A stretch of 64,000 nt of DNA, taken from contig OX387190.1 of NCBI GenBank assembly GCA_947561395.2, forward strand, positions 35,762,392-35,826,391. The letters run 5' to 3'. The notes under the pieces are model-generated. The model was not told where the DNA came from. It did no database searches and worked only from the letters and a program-made list of their open reading frames with translations. The stretch is from Buxus sempervirens (taxonomy: Eukaryota > Streptophyta > Magnoliopsida > Buxales > Buxaceae). Positions 44,457 to 56,789 of this stretch are shown in pieces. A program made the translations under genes and the position numbers. Position 1 is the first letter of the stretch, and each line of letters starts with the position of its first letter.

Positions 44457-45547
44457 AACACTGCTGAAGCCATCATTCTTCAAGAGATATGCTGAAGCTG
44501 AAGCTGAAGAGAAGCCGCCTTTCAAGCTTTATCGGTTGTAAGTCCATGGACTCCGAAACTCCCTATCAGTATCTGCTGCTATTTCTATTGGTTGCTTCTT
44601 TATAAGAGTTGTTGTTACTTGGTGTTTGATAAGCCAAATTGAAGTTTGTGTCTCTCATGGATTATTCAGATTGTCTCATCCACCTTAAAGGGATAATTGT
44701 TTGGTTTATTGAGCAAAATTTTTTTTATTTTTTTCCATAAGTCATGAATTGTATTTATTACTTGAAATAAAAAAGGAATTTACTGACTACCCATGAGCAA
44801 GCTTTATTGTTTCGGTGATACTGGGCATTTCGTCGTCTAGCACCCAAAACAAGGCGATTCAGGGGAAAACCTAAATCGTATGAAATGTTGACCAAAAAAA
44901 ACTCGTTTTTTTTTTTTTGCAAATTGAAAAAAAAAATTACAAATAACATTTCTAAAATAAACAGTATTATTCATAATCATAATCATACATACAACTAGTT
45001 AATATAACAAGAATATTAATCATTCCAAACCTAAGATAAGATAGGAGAGAATAGGATGAATTTTACTCAAAATGGGCGAAATTCCTCCAGTCTTACTCTT
45101 TTAAAAGATGAGACATGGTTAATTTTAAAAAAGAAAAAAGCGTGATGCCAAAATGCAGTGAAATTTTACTACAATTTGGTGGCATGCACATTAGATCTTG
45201 CTCAATTCAAGATCAAGTGAGATCCTTGGGCCAGGGGCAAGGGTGGTGTCATTGAAATGTCAGTGACATGCCACGAATTTGAAAGCTTCTCATGAAAAGA
45301 TATGTATAATAAGCATCCAATTGTGATGAAAAGATATGTATAATAAGCATTCAATTGTGATGAAAAAATCACTTTACCCTACCACTTTCCATTGCCATAA
45401 TAGTCCAAGCCCCAAAAATGGCACTCCTTATCCCTTTTAGGTCGACATAGAATGTAACTCAATCACCCGCCATAGAATATATGTCCTCTAAGGTTATAGA
45501 GACTGAGGTATAATGATCCCCAGAGATGCGCTTGTTTCTTGCTCTCC
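44457..45547. other. Unit A spacer without gene
   Basis: This aligns with 55680-56766 of unit B. A plus-strand frame across the Copia insertion point (LLGTLLKPSFFKRYAEAEAE, up to about 44542) might be an exon relic; copy B has a 6-bp difference in it. No gene can be named. Confidence 0.4.
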
Positions 45548-45555
45548 GTTGTAAC

Positions 45556-46819
45556 TAGGGCTGCAACTCGGTCCGGTTAAAACCGAACCCAAACCGACTT
45601 CGGTTCGGTTTGGTTAGGGTTTTTATGTGTTTGGTTCGGTTTTGGTTTCAAATTCTTTAAACCAAATTAAATCGGTTTGGTTTTAGGTTGTATGGTCAGG
45701 TAAACCGAACCGAACCGAAATCATACATTTCTATAAACCGAACCAAACCAAACCGAAAATACATATTTTCATATATATAACTTTACCCCTTAAACTTTTA
45801 AGATATTACAAGCTCACCCTTTCTTTTAAATAGACAAAATCCTCTCAAACCCTAAAGCTCCCTTCTCGATTTACTTAGTGTTCAAGACGCCATTCTCTTC
45901 TCTCGAGCTTATAGAAGAAGAAAACATCTATTTTGCTCCTTGTTCTCAACATCACCTTCCGTAAGCATCTCAACTTCCCTGCGTTTCTTTATTTTCTGTT
46001 TCGAATCATAGTTTTTTTTTTCTTTTTCCGTTTTTCTTATTTTTATCTTGACTGATGTTCTTCACTAGGAACCAGTGCGGATGATCTTTTCCCCCTTTTC
46101 GACAAGTATGGAAAGGTCGTTTGACATCTTCATCCCAAGAGACCGAAGGTCTAATGGCCCTTCTTCTATTATTCCGAGATTTGTAGCTGCTGTTGTATGA
46201 GTTCCATTTTGCGTGGATTCTACCTTTTTCCATCATCCTCTTTTCTCGTCTCGTAAGTCGTATCCTTCCAAGGGAAGAATGAGACTCAAATCTGGAAAGA
46301 TTTTGAATACGCTTTTGCTGGAGGAGAAAATCATTTTCATTGATGAGGTCGAACCCAATTCACTTGACAGGGAACATGCGAGCAAGATTGCATCATTCCA
46401 GCAGTTCATCTCACATGACTTTGAGTCTTTGAATCTTTGATGCTAGTGACCATGGGACATCAAGTTTCCCGGTTGCTGCTGTGCAAGGATTGGGATCATA
46501 GAGATCGAGATAAGGTTTCAATAGTTGCTCTTTGGATTATGTCTCGTGTTAGTTAATGGGCCGGGCTTTGATTACCATGTTAAACATGGATATTGAGCAA
46601 TGTTAAATGTAATACAAAGTAAAAACCCAAAACCCAACCCAAACCGAACCGAATTGCAAAATTTGGTTCGGTTTGGGTTGGGTTTCGGGTTTTATATAAA
46701 AAAATCGGTTCGGTTTCAGTTTGGGTAGTTCGGTTCGGTTCTAAACCGACCATCAATAACTTTGGTTTGGTCCTGGGTTGAGGCCAACCCAAACCAAACC
46801 GCACCGAGTTGCAGCCCTA
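45556..46819. mobile_element. 1264-bp hAT element carrying an SR-protein-like exon
   Basis: The terminal inverted repeat TAGGGCTGCAACTCGGT is a perfect 17 bp at both ends. The flanking 8-bp repeats are GTTGTAAC and GTTATAAC (45548-45555 and 46820-46827, 7 of 8 equal). Unit B keeps the empty site GTTGTAACCATATG near 56763. Sub-terminal regions are built from CGGTTCGGTTTGG-type words. The interior is not hAT-like and contains a piece of a host splicing-factor gene, so this is a Pack-type non-autonomous element. Confidence 0.9.
46069..46149 (+). pseudogene. Captured RRM exon of an SC35-like SR splicing factor
   Basis: After a TTCACTAG acceptor-like string, the plus strand reads TSADDLFPLFDKYGKVV and then, after a one-base insertion, DIFIPRDRR. 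This matches the start of the RNA-recognition motif of plant SC35-type SR proteins (TTADDLFPLFDKYGKVV, DIFIPRDRRTG). The match begins and ends close to where exon 2 of such genes would, and T-rich intron-like sequence precedes it. The frameshift makes the fragment non-coding as it stands. It lies wholly inside the hAT element at 45556-46819. Confidence 0.75.
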
Positions 46820-46849
46820 GTTATAACCATATGTAGCAAATAAAGCGGC

Positions 46850-47905
46850 ATATATGTGTGCTTTCTCTCCTTAAAAGAAAGGAAATCTTCATTGATTTTG
46901 ATGATCACATGGTTTCTTCGGAAGTACCTAGTCCCTTGTGGGCTCATCTATGAGGTCAACCAAATATGTCTAAAATAATTGCAGTGCAACAATAAATGAT
47001 CCACCGTTTCTTTCCTGTTCAAGCACAAAAGGCAAGCATTGGGTGATAGAGCCCAAGATCGACTTGTGTTTTAAGACATCCCACATATAGATTTTACCAG
47101 GGAAATATGACCATAAGAAAGCCCTAACCTAAGTGGCACTGGATCTCACCAAATGTGTGAAACTAAAAAAGGAGGTTATAATGGGATGGACAAAAGGATA
47201 GGTGCCAGGAAAAGAATCTTGAGGTAAATGCTCCAGAAGATTCATTAGTCCACACATGAATCAAGGACCTCAAAGGTAAGAACAGTGTTGTTAAAATCTC
47301 AAGCAAAGCCTGCTAACCTTCCAAGGCATAAATCCTAATGAAAAGACAAGTTACAATTAGATCATATGTAGACAAAGAAAGGATATAATGACTAAAAGCG
47401 TCAGGTGCCATCCGTAAATGGAACAGGCAAGGCCTACCCAAAAAAAAAATTGGAACAAGCAAGGATACTTGGATGCAAGTGTGGATTCATCCACTGTGTA
47501 TCACTCATGAAACTAACAGAATCTCCAACTATCAACTTGGGTTTTGTCAGAGGATGAAAAAAGGGAAATAGTTAGCTTTTTAGAGCTGATTATTTGATCC
47601 TCCAAAGAGTGTCTTTAAGATCACGTCACTTATAAGGACTCTTGTTGCTTTGGGCGTGGCATTGGTCTGACCATGCTTTCCTAGCCAAAGACTATTCTTG
47701 ATCTGATCTTACCAGGAAGAAGGCATCCAACAGGCAGCCTTCTGAATGACATGACAATCTTCCAACCAAGTATCATCCGACAACCTGAGTTTTTGGGATC
47801 AACCCTTTACTTTTTTTGGCCATTGTGGTCACATGGAAGAACTTGGAATTAGAGTCTCCTTCCATTAGCCACTTCACCCCAGTGTTTACACTTTTAAATT
47901 TTGTT
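46850..47905 (-). mobile_element. Decayed LINE remnant, unit A
   Basis: The minus strand encodes ACLLCLNRKETVDHLLLHCN (zf-RVT region, near 47000) and, far upstream, WLMEGDSNSKFFHVTTMAKK (near 47850), both typical of plant LINE ORF2. The intervening RT core is largely deleted or unrecognisable. The same remnant is in unit B, so it predates the duplication. Confidence 0.7.
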
Positions 47906-49066
47906 GGTTTTTTTTTTCTCAATTAGCAATACGTTTCCTAGGTTGAAAATCATTGATTTGTATTTTCAATGATTTTTGGTGGTGTGCTGGCGAAACAAGG
48001 TGGCGTGCCAAACAAAACAGGGAGGGAAATGGAAATTTCTTGAGATCTGTATTGGCGAAATGGGGCGGCATGTCAACAAAATTTCCCCAAAATAAAAACA
48101 TCCCATTTTTGTCTATTTTTATTTTTCCAATGTGCCGGCAAAATTTCATTTTGGGCAATGGGCAACACCTATTAACACTGAAACGGTAAACCTTGCTTTA
48201 CCCTCAATTTCTGTTTCTTGTAAATCTTGCAAAATAACGGCACCCAGATCACAAATGACCCCTATACCCTTTTGTAAAGGTATGTGAGGTCGATATATGC
48301 TGAAGCCTGGTTGACGATGGGTCCTCAAGAAGCCTTGATGCTTTTGGAATGTTCCAAGTCATGTGGATTTCTCCCAGCATGATAAGATGAGATGGTAGAG
48401 TGATTTGATTATATATGGCGTCGTAAATATGACTCAGTCTGCATTGGGATCTCTTCTTAGTTATCTCATGGATAGAATTATCACGTGGGAAATAGGAGTC
48501 CTTAGAATATTTCAATCATGAAATTTAGCACTTTGATGGAATGGTAAACCCTGCCTGACCAATGTTACCAGATTCTTGAGAAATGACCAAAAGGATCATT
48601 AAGGTTTTTCTAGGTCTTCTTGAATAAAGATTTAACTGAAATAATAGTTAGAGCTCTATTGGGAAGTCCCAAATTTTTTGGATTTCTTATTCAAGTTCTA
48701 TATGGTTAGAGGTCAACTCTGATTTTCTATATTTGACACTAGTGGCACCAAAGGCTCATGATCTTACATATCACATCACATGTTGATTTCATATTGGAAT
48801 TCACATACCAGTTAACTAGAGCTTAAGTTTCCTAGTTTTTTTTTTTTTTTTTTTTGGGTATTTTGTTTTTGTTTGTAATTGATCTTTTCTGAACTTTCCT
48901 TCTGATTATGCTTTTTAATTAATTAAGACAACAACGATGGCTTTATTATTATTATTTTTTATTGGGAAATTTATTTATCTCACTAAATGGTCTAGAATTG
49001 ACATTCTTCTAATTCTTGCTTTATATAATGATCCAGTATTGCCCATCAGAGGCTTCCCTTTATCAT
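47906..49066. other. Right part of unit A, no gene
   Basis: It aligns with 57821-59760 of unit B apart from the hAT insertion there. Open frames are short and differ between copies. Confidence 0.5.
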
Positions 49067-49198
49067 GCATATGATCATGAACTTCTAATAATGTCCCACA
49101 GGAGGCATAAAAGAATAATAAAATCACTATCTAAATTACAAACCAATCAGAAGCCAAAAAAGAGCCCGCCGATTGGTTCTCCGAAGACAAGTTCAGGC

Positions 49199-49206
49199 CC
49201 GCCAAA
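49199..49206 (-). promoter_or_regulatory. E2F-type site, copy B, displaced from its gene
   Basis: It is the same TTTGGCGG word as at 36097-36104. Here the 2.2-kb insertion at 49290-51523 separates it from the CYCA3 start, which lies about 2.56 kb away. Confidence 0.4.
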
Positions 49207-49289
49207 CAGCTCTCTAGTTCAAATCCGAAATTTCGAAATTTGAAAAAGGACCCAAAGTGGCGATAGAAAAACAAAACTCCGAAAGCTTA

Positions 49290-51523
49290 GGCCTCGTTTG
49301 GCTTTCATTCCAGATTAGGAACTCATTCCGAGAATGAGTTCTTAAAACTCATTTTGCAAATTAATTTTGAAGTCTTTCTAATTGCGTTTGGTTAGCACGT
49401 AAGAGAATGAATTTTCACCCATGGAATTGTTTGGTTAACAAGTAATAAAATGAGTTCCACGAAAATTTTTTTCCTTTATTTATTTTTTCTTTTTCCATGA
49501 ATAATTATAACAAACTGGTTGATCCTTAAAAGATAAAACTTAAAACACCTAAGAAATGAAAAAGAAAAAATATTATTTGGTATTTGTATGGACTACCATG
49601 AGATTTATTTTTTTTTTTCTTATGGCCAATATGCTTTATTTATACTCTTTTTTTCTGCAATTTTACACGTTTCTGCTTTTGTAGATGGAACAATACACAA
49701 CCTGGATGAGTATATTAACATCCATTCTACTGAAGTGGAAAGTAATGTCGGAGACGACTTGATCAGTGCAGTCTTTTCTCGGAAATTTGGCGTGGTTGTA
49801 AGGGAAAGTCAGTTGGATGACTTCTTTTCCTTGATGTCTTGACATTTGATGAAGGCCACATCGAGTTTATACCAGATTGATAATCTGTTGAGATTTGTAA
49901 TGCCAATGTGAAGGAGCTGATCCAATTTGAGCTTCATATGTAACAAGTGTAAGCTACCGTGGTGTCCTTCCTTGACCGGAACTACCCTCACCATTGTTGT
50001 GAGTATAAGGCCTGTTACGCCTGTTTCCATCCTCTATATGTGCCCATCCTTGCCCGGAACTTCTGTGACCACCACCATTGTTGTCAATATAATAAGGTCT
50101 TTACTTTTCTTCCATTCTCTTCCATTCTATCAATATCAAAACACAGCCAAGAGCAAATATCAACGCTTAGTCTTTCAACATAATTCGAAATATTATCAAT
50201 GGCACTCACTCTATCTATGAATCCCCTGCTGTTAGCTGCCAGAGATTACATACTTATCATGCATTTTCTAACCCAACCACATTTTTTGTCTTAAGAAACA
50301 ATGGGGAAGGACTTATAAGACTATAGATCAACATACAAGTCATCCTCCTTTGCCAAATGAATTGTGGGTGAAATTTTTTTTTTCAAAAACCCTACAGTTC
50401 AAAGGAAAGAAATTTTTTTTTAATATCACAGTTTTTCCCTTGCAGGGGGTTGAATTTTTTTAGTTGAACCTCCTATCCTAAAAAATGGCAAATATAAGAG
50501 TAAATAAACTTATTGAGCATCTTCTCGGGATGACGACAACTCATGACTATACTTCTGTGTAGGAAAGGTGGCCACAACAACATCCTCCAGGCCATGAAGC
50601 CCATGTTCCAGCTGTTTTGGAATAAAAAGAATGACAATTGAGTATAAAGTGAATAGAACAAATGATATAGAAAATGAGAAATTTTGAAGGACTAGTTGTA
50701 GGTTTTGTAGAACATGCCCAAATTGAATTCCATAAATCGTTCAATGGAAATTAAGAGGGGAACAAAAAGAATCAAACTGAATATCCAACATAAAATTTAT
50801 CCAAAGGCCAAACAAAACAAAGAGCAAGTGAACAAACGTTTTCACATGAACAACATTGTCCTTCAAGATTCGGTACCCACTAATTTAAGAAAAAGATTCA
50901 ATTATGGTGAAACAATGAACAAGAAGAGGTAGAAGTTTACTCACCAGACTAAGATCAGATCTAGAAGCTATAGGGAAGGCTCGTCTGGATGCAAATTTGC
51001 ATCAATAAGCCTCAGGTACAGTGTCTTGCTGCGTCCCATTGCAGAAACCGTAGAAGTCGCCGCCATGGCGGAGACCAAGAAATCACAGAAGCGCATGTAT
51101 TGATTTGGAGAGCAATTAACGCTCCTGACGTCTGCGCAATCAAATTTAAATCCCGTTTGTAAATGAACTCAAGAATTTGAAGGCGAAAAGTCTAATTAAA
51201 TGGAAAGAAGATTGGAGGCGTTGAAGAGGAGTGGGAGGAGAGGGTTGTGCATTGAAGAGGAAGCTCGATTCACATATTTACAATTATGCCACTGTTAAAG
51301 ATTTCATGTTATTTAAAAGTTTGCCACCGCAAAAAAAGGCGGAACTCATTGCTAAATTCCAAAAACGGGGTCAGGAGTGATCTGTTTATCACGGTTTTTC
51401 TCATTCTTGTTCTAATAGAACGAGTTCTAATACATCTCACCAAACACCTTTTTATCTCTTAAAATTAATTCTAGGCTTTGGAATTCTTGAAATGAATTCC
51501 CAAAATGAAAGCCAAACGAGGCC
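49290..51523. mobile_element. 2.2-kb TIR element (Harbinger-like ends) with host-like fragments
   Basis: The ends GGCCTCGTTTGGCTTTCATT form an inverted repeat of about 20 bp. Flanks are TTA (49287-49289) and TAA (51524-51526), compatible with the TWA target of PIF/Harbinger elements, and unit A has the uninterrupted site near 36190. No transposase is recognisable. On the minus strand an ATG at 51065 gives MAATSTVSAMGRSKTLYLRL, and 50610-50515 reads EHGLHGLEDVVVATFPTQKY, both protein-like. 49950-50090 is built of two related Asn/Gly-rich repeats (NNGGGHRSSGQG / NNGEGSSGQG). These may be captured pieces of host genes; I cannot name the donors. Confidence 0.8.
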
Positions 51524-51723
51524 TAAATGCACAAACAAAGATAAAGAGAAATGACCGTAGAAGCGCGCAAATGTATCTTTTGAATTTTGAAATGTGAAAA
51601 ATGGCGGCACATGATGCTGACACTCTCCCTCTCAGTAGTTTAACACAAACTACAAAGGCCACTCGCAGGTGTCTCCTATTTCTTTGCTTCTCTTCTTGCC
51701 TTCTCCATTGTTCCCGTTTCCTC

Positions 51724-51737
51724 AAACCCTAACCCTA
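51724..51737 (+). promoter_or_regulatory. Telo-box in the 5' region of CYCA3 copy B
   Basis: AAACCCTAACCCTA lies 30 bp before the ATG, unchanged from copy A. The proximal 240 bp of promoter and leader therefore survive downstream of the transposon. Confidence 0.55.
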
Positions 51738-51766
51738 GTCTTAGCATTCCTAGCTGTCCGACGACA

Positions 51767-53909
51767 ATGGCCGAGCAGGAGAACAGCGTGCGCCTCACCC
51801 GCGCAGCAAAGAAGAGGGCCGAAGCAATGATGGCCACACCGGAATCTGCCCAAGTTCCCGCAACTAAGAAGCGGGTTGTTTTGGGAGAGCTTACGAACTT
51901 GACGAATGTTGTGGCGAGTTCAGCTCCAGATCCAAAACCCCATAAACCCAAATCTAGGTTGAAGAAGAAGGATCAGGGAAAGGAGATTCCAAACATTGAT
52001 GCGAATTTGGATGATCCCCAGATGTGCGCCCCGTATGTGTCTGACATATATGTATATCTTCGCTCCATTGAGGTACGGGCATTTGGATAATACGATGTTG
52101 GACTATTCAAATTTCAATTGATTGAAAAGTGGGTTATCTTGGGAATTTTGAAGTGTGAAATTGTTGATTGTTTCTTTGTGATTGATGAATTAGGGACCGT
52201 TTGCGTCTTTTATTGTTTTTTTTTCTTCTTTTTTTTGATTGAATTTCGACTGGGACAAGTTTTCTGTAATTTGGAAGTTGGTTTAACACTGGTTCTCTGT
52301 GATTGAATACATGGCTCTAGGGGGGTTTTTTTTTTCCCTTTCTTATACCTGGTTATAATTTTATAGATTTCCGATGCTGTTTAATCGGGGCAACAATTTA
52401 TTAATTGTCCTTTCTTTTTGGGATCTGATGATAATTTCTCATTAGGAGGAGGAGAAGAGGAGGCCGTTACCCAATTACATTGAGAAGGTACAGAAGGACG
52501 TTACAGCTGATATGAGAGGGATTTTGGTGGATTGGTTGGTGGAGGTTGCGGAGGAATGCAAACTTGTTCCTGATACTCTTTACCTCACAGTCTCATATGT
52601 TGATCGATTCCTTTCTTCACATGTTCTCAACAGGAATAGGCTCCAACTTTTGGGAGTTTCATCCATGCTCATTGCCCGGTAAGCATACAAACCCACTCAT
52701 TCTCTCATTTGGTGTATAATCAATCAAAATTTTGTGAGACTTCTTCCATTCTGTCTTGGATCCACCATTCAGTCTCTTATGATAGTTTATTTGGGTGTTA
52801 TTGTATTGATAATACTTTGCTGGTTGACGCAGAAAATATCAAGAAATCGATCCTCCACAAGTAGAAGACTTCTGTCGTATAACGCATAATACCTATACCA
52901 AGGCAGAGGTGATTCATTCTTTTATAACGGCACAATTTTCTCAAATTATCTTGAGCCTATTGATTTATATTTTCTTTTCTGTGTGAATGGTTTATTTTAA
53001 TTTTAGAATCCTATTAAGGCTTGCTGTCTACAGATTGTAAAGATGGAGATGGATATACTAAATTTTTTGAAGTTTGAGATGGGAAACCCCACCATAAAGA
53101 CCTTCCTTAGGCAAGAGCAATGTTAACATTCTTATTTCCTGTTGGTTATCTCTTATGCTTCTCTGGACTTGTATTAATTATCTTTATTTGCTGTTGGTTT
53201 GCAGAAGATTTGTGAGTGTTGCCCAGGAAAACTCGAAGGTTAGTCAAGCTGTATTTGCTGTTTTTTTTGTTGTTGTTGAATTTTACATTTATTTACTGTT
53301 TGTATGATCTTGATTGGTTCCTTTAGATGCACTCAACTTTTGGAAACCTCTTATTGTTTAATTAACAGCTTCATGTTCCTTCTACAGTCCCCCAATTTGC
53401 GATTGGAGTTCCTTGCTTGCTATTTGGCAGAGCTAAGTTTGTTGGACTACAGTTGTGTGAGGTTCTTACCATCAATTGTTGCTGCTTCTGTTGTGTTTTT
53501 GTCAAAATTTACTATCAAACCAAAGTTGCATCCTTGGGTAAGAGTCTTGTGGTATATGTTTATTCATTGTTTTTATTTTGTGTGATGGACTAACATTTGC
53601 ATTTGTTACAGAGTTTAAAATTACAAGAGTGTTTCGGTTATAAGCCATCTGATCTAAAGGATTGTATCCTTGCCATACATGAGTTGCAATCAAATAAAAG
53701 AGGAAGTTCGTTGGTAGCGATAAGAGATAAATACAAGCAGCACAAGGTTTGTCTTTTCTGCACTCTTGGATGGCTGCTTGTGACAGTGATACTAAAGTGA
53801 TTTGTTTAAAACAAAACTGAATTGAACTTATTGTGAACAGTTCAAATGTGTGGCAACGCTATCCTCTCCTGAAATCCCTTCTTCATACTTTGAAAATTTG
53901 GATGAATAA
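51767..53909 (+). CDS. CYCA3: A3-type cyclin, copy B
   Basis: Eight exons with the same lengths as copy A (51767..52072, 52446..52678, 52833..52908, 53034..53110, 53205..53238, 53388..53537, 53612..53746, 53841..53909) give 359 residues without a stop. The destruction box and [12 protein letters not shown] are kept. Several positions conserved in plant CYCA3 differ: LIASKYEEI is LIARKYQEI, and YITDN is RITHN. EEYKLV reads EECKLV. In contrast, VAQENSK may be the ancestral state, since copy A has VALENSK. Intron 4 starts with GC and not GT (53111). The upstream promoter is interrupted by a transposon. The gene could be functional, diverging or on the way to a pseudogene. Confidence 0.9.
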
Positions 53910-56766
53910 GAATTCATGATGTTGTTCTTGGATCTCGTATCACTGAGATTTCGTAGAGAATGGGAAGGACATGTTGTGGCGTTGAAGGGGAAAGAAGACT
54001 GCTCACAGCCCGAATTTACATCTCATTTCATTCTGTCTTTCTTGCTGGAATGATGCAGCATGTTAGGTTGGCATTTGATGTGATGCTAGAAAATGTTTAA
54101 CAGATGGTGAATGGGTGGCATCTGTACAATACCACTCAATGATGTTTACTGTTGTAGCTTCTTTTTGGAGGGGATTTGACAATTCTTGGTCAACTTGATG
54201 TGTAAAGGGTAATATTTATGTCTTAACAGTTTCTTTTTGGAGAATTCTGGGGTTGAATCCTTTGTTGCAGAATCCATGTCCTTGTAAATGTTCTGATGAT
54301 AATGGAAATTTGTTTTACTCCACAATTAATGTTTGTTTTTAGCTGTTTATTTCCTTTGGTTTGTCATTTGTGTAGATTATAGTTTGGTGAATTAATGAGC
54401 AAACTTTTCTGTGTACTCGAATTTTTTGAACCAAAGGCTACAAAAGCATTGCACAGGTATTGAGCCATTTTCGGCAATGTAACATATCTTGATTGAGAAA
54501 CTTTCTGCGCCAAGTATTAATCTAACTTTAGGAATCAATTCCAGGCAGGTTTTTCTATACACTTGAAGATAAAAGTCTTTATGAAAGATCACAAGGTAGC
54601 TTAAACCCTTGATAAGGACTGAGGGCATGTAAAGAATGATATTTATTTCTTGACCCTTTAAGCTTACAACTTAGATGATAAATTTGGTTCCAGAATGCCT
54701 TACTTTGTGTTGTGGAGAGTGCCCTTTTACTAATGTTTTGGAAATTCCCACCGAAATGCGAAGTGGATAGAAAAAAGGCTCTCTGTCCTTTCAAATGGAT
54801 GGCATTGTACTGTGTAACAAAATTTTAAAATCTTCATAGTTTATAAACATTACGTATGTATGTATATTTTCGTTTTTAACCTAAACATTACGTATGCATT
54901 AATTAACATGTTTGTTTTAGGGTTTTTAATATCATAATTAACTGCTAAAACTACTAGAAATAGTGATAAAACATGTTTTGCACATGATCCGCATAAGGAC
55001 CTGGGGTCGGTCAGGTCATACCCTAATTGCCGAGTGCATGAGCGGGACGCAGAGGAAAATTGAATCTTAGTTAGCGAGAGAGGAAAGAAAAAGAAGCCGA
55101 GGGACGATCTAGAATTGGGTGGGTCGACGATGGAGGTTTAGGGAGAGAACGAACTGATGGGATCAGGAGCAGAGCGCTCGGCCATTGGGAAATCGTTTCA
55201 AGCGAGCTAGCCATTCTCAACTGCGATTATCCTCAACAGTAACGTTCCATCTTTCGAATCCTTTATTTCCTTTTTGTTCCCGTTCTTAGCAAGCTAGGTT
55301 TTGTTACTATTTCCGTCGTCGGTGTGTTGTGCATCATTTTCCATTATTGAGCTCGCTCTCCCCTCCGTGCGGTTGTTCGAGTGTGTGAATGCTGTGACTC
55401 GACTACTCCGCCAGAATAGTCCATAAACAAAGCGCAAAACCAAAGGAGTGGTTGTATGCTGGGAGCTTATATTTCCTTCCATTGATGGTTTTTAGTTCTC
55501 TAAAAATTTTGAAAAAATGTCCACTTCAAAGAATACTGGAATTTCCCTTCATCAATATTTCTTGTCTTCTGTTGACTTTTAGTTCCTTATATATCCTCTG
55601 ATTCACCATTTTACAGCTTAACATTGATGAAGTACTTGTGTGATTGAGGGATGTTCGAAGTTTTGCACTTTTGGGAACACTGCTGAAGCCATCATTCTTC
55701 AAGAGATATGCTGAAGCTGAAGATAAGCCACCTTTCAAGCTTTATCAGTTGTAAGTCCGTGGACTCCTAAACTCCCTATCAGAATCTTTCTATGCATATC
55801 TGCTGCTATTTCTATTGGTTGCTTCTTTATAAGAGTTTCTGTTACTTCTTGTTGTTGATAAGCCAAATTGAAGTTTGTGTCTCGCATGGATTATTCAGAT
55901 TGTCTCATCCACCTTAAAGGGATAATTGTTTGGTTTCTTGAGCAGATTTTTTTTATTTTTTCCATAAGTCATGAATTGTATTTATTACATGGAATAGAAA
56001 AGGAATTTACTGACTACCAATGAGCAAGCTTTATTGTTTCGGTGATACTGGGCTTTTCGTCTAGCACCCAAAACAAGGCGATTCAGGGGAAAACCTAAAT
56101 CATATGAAATGTTGACCAAAAAAAACTCTTTTTTATTTTTTTTCCAAAAAAAAAAAAATTACAAATAACATTTCTAAAATAAACAGTATTATTCATAATC
56201 ATAATCATACATACAACTAGTTAATATAACAAGAATATTAATCATTCCAAACCTAAGATAAGATAGGAGAGAATAGGATGAATTTTACTCAAAATGGGCG
56301 AAATTCCTCCAGTCTTACTCTTTTAAAAGATGAGACATGGTTAATTTTAAAAAAGAAAAAAGCGTGATGCCAAAATGCAGTGAAATTTTACTACAATTTG
56401 GTGGCATGCACATTAGATCTTGCTCAATTCAAGATCAAGTGAGATCCTTGGGCCAGGGGCAAGGGTGGTGTCATTGAAATGTCAGTGACATGCCACGAAT
56501 TTGAAAGCTTCTCATGAAAAGATATGTATAATAAGCATCCAATTGTGAGGAACAACAAACACCATTCACAAACCTCACGCGATCACTTTACCCTACCACT
56601 TTCCATTGCCATAATAGTCCAAGCCCCAAAAATGTCACTCCTTATCCCTTTTAAGTCGACATAGAACGTGACTCAATCACCCACCATAGAATATATGTCC
56701 TCTAAGGTTATAGAGACCAAGGTATAATGACCCCCCGAGATGCACTTGTTTCTTGCTCTCTGTTGT
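53910..56766. other. CYCA3 copy B 3' flank and unit B spacer
   Basis: This matches 38581-45555 of unit A without its hAT and Copia insertions. The empty Copia site (CACTTTTGGGAACAC) is near 55670 and the empty hAT site (GTTGTAACCATATG) near 56763. No gene is recognised. Confidence 0.5.
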
Positions 56767-56789
56767 AACCATATGTAGCAAATAAAGCG

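Larger units (their letters stand above)
35963..49066. repeat. Tandem segmental duplication, unit A
   Basis: Unit A and unit B are in direct orientation and align along their lengths: the block GCATATGATCATGAACTTCT, the CYCA3 gene, its 3' flank, a LINE remnant, and the terminal ...CTTTATCATGCAT. Differences are scattered substitutions and small indels plus five large insertions. Unit A carries three of these (39908-40620, 41121-44451, 45556-46819). Removing them and their target duplications leaves about 7.77 kb. Confidence 0.93.
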
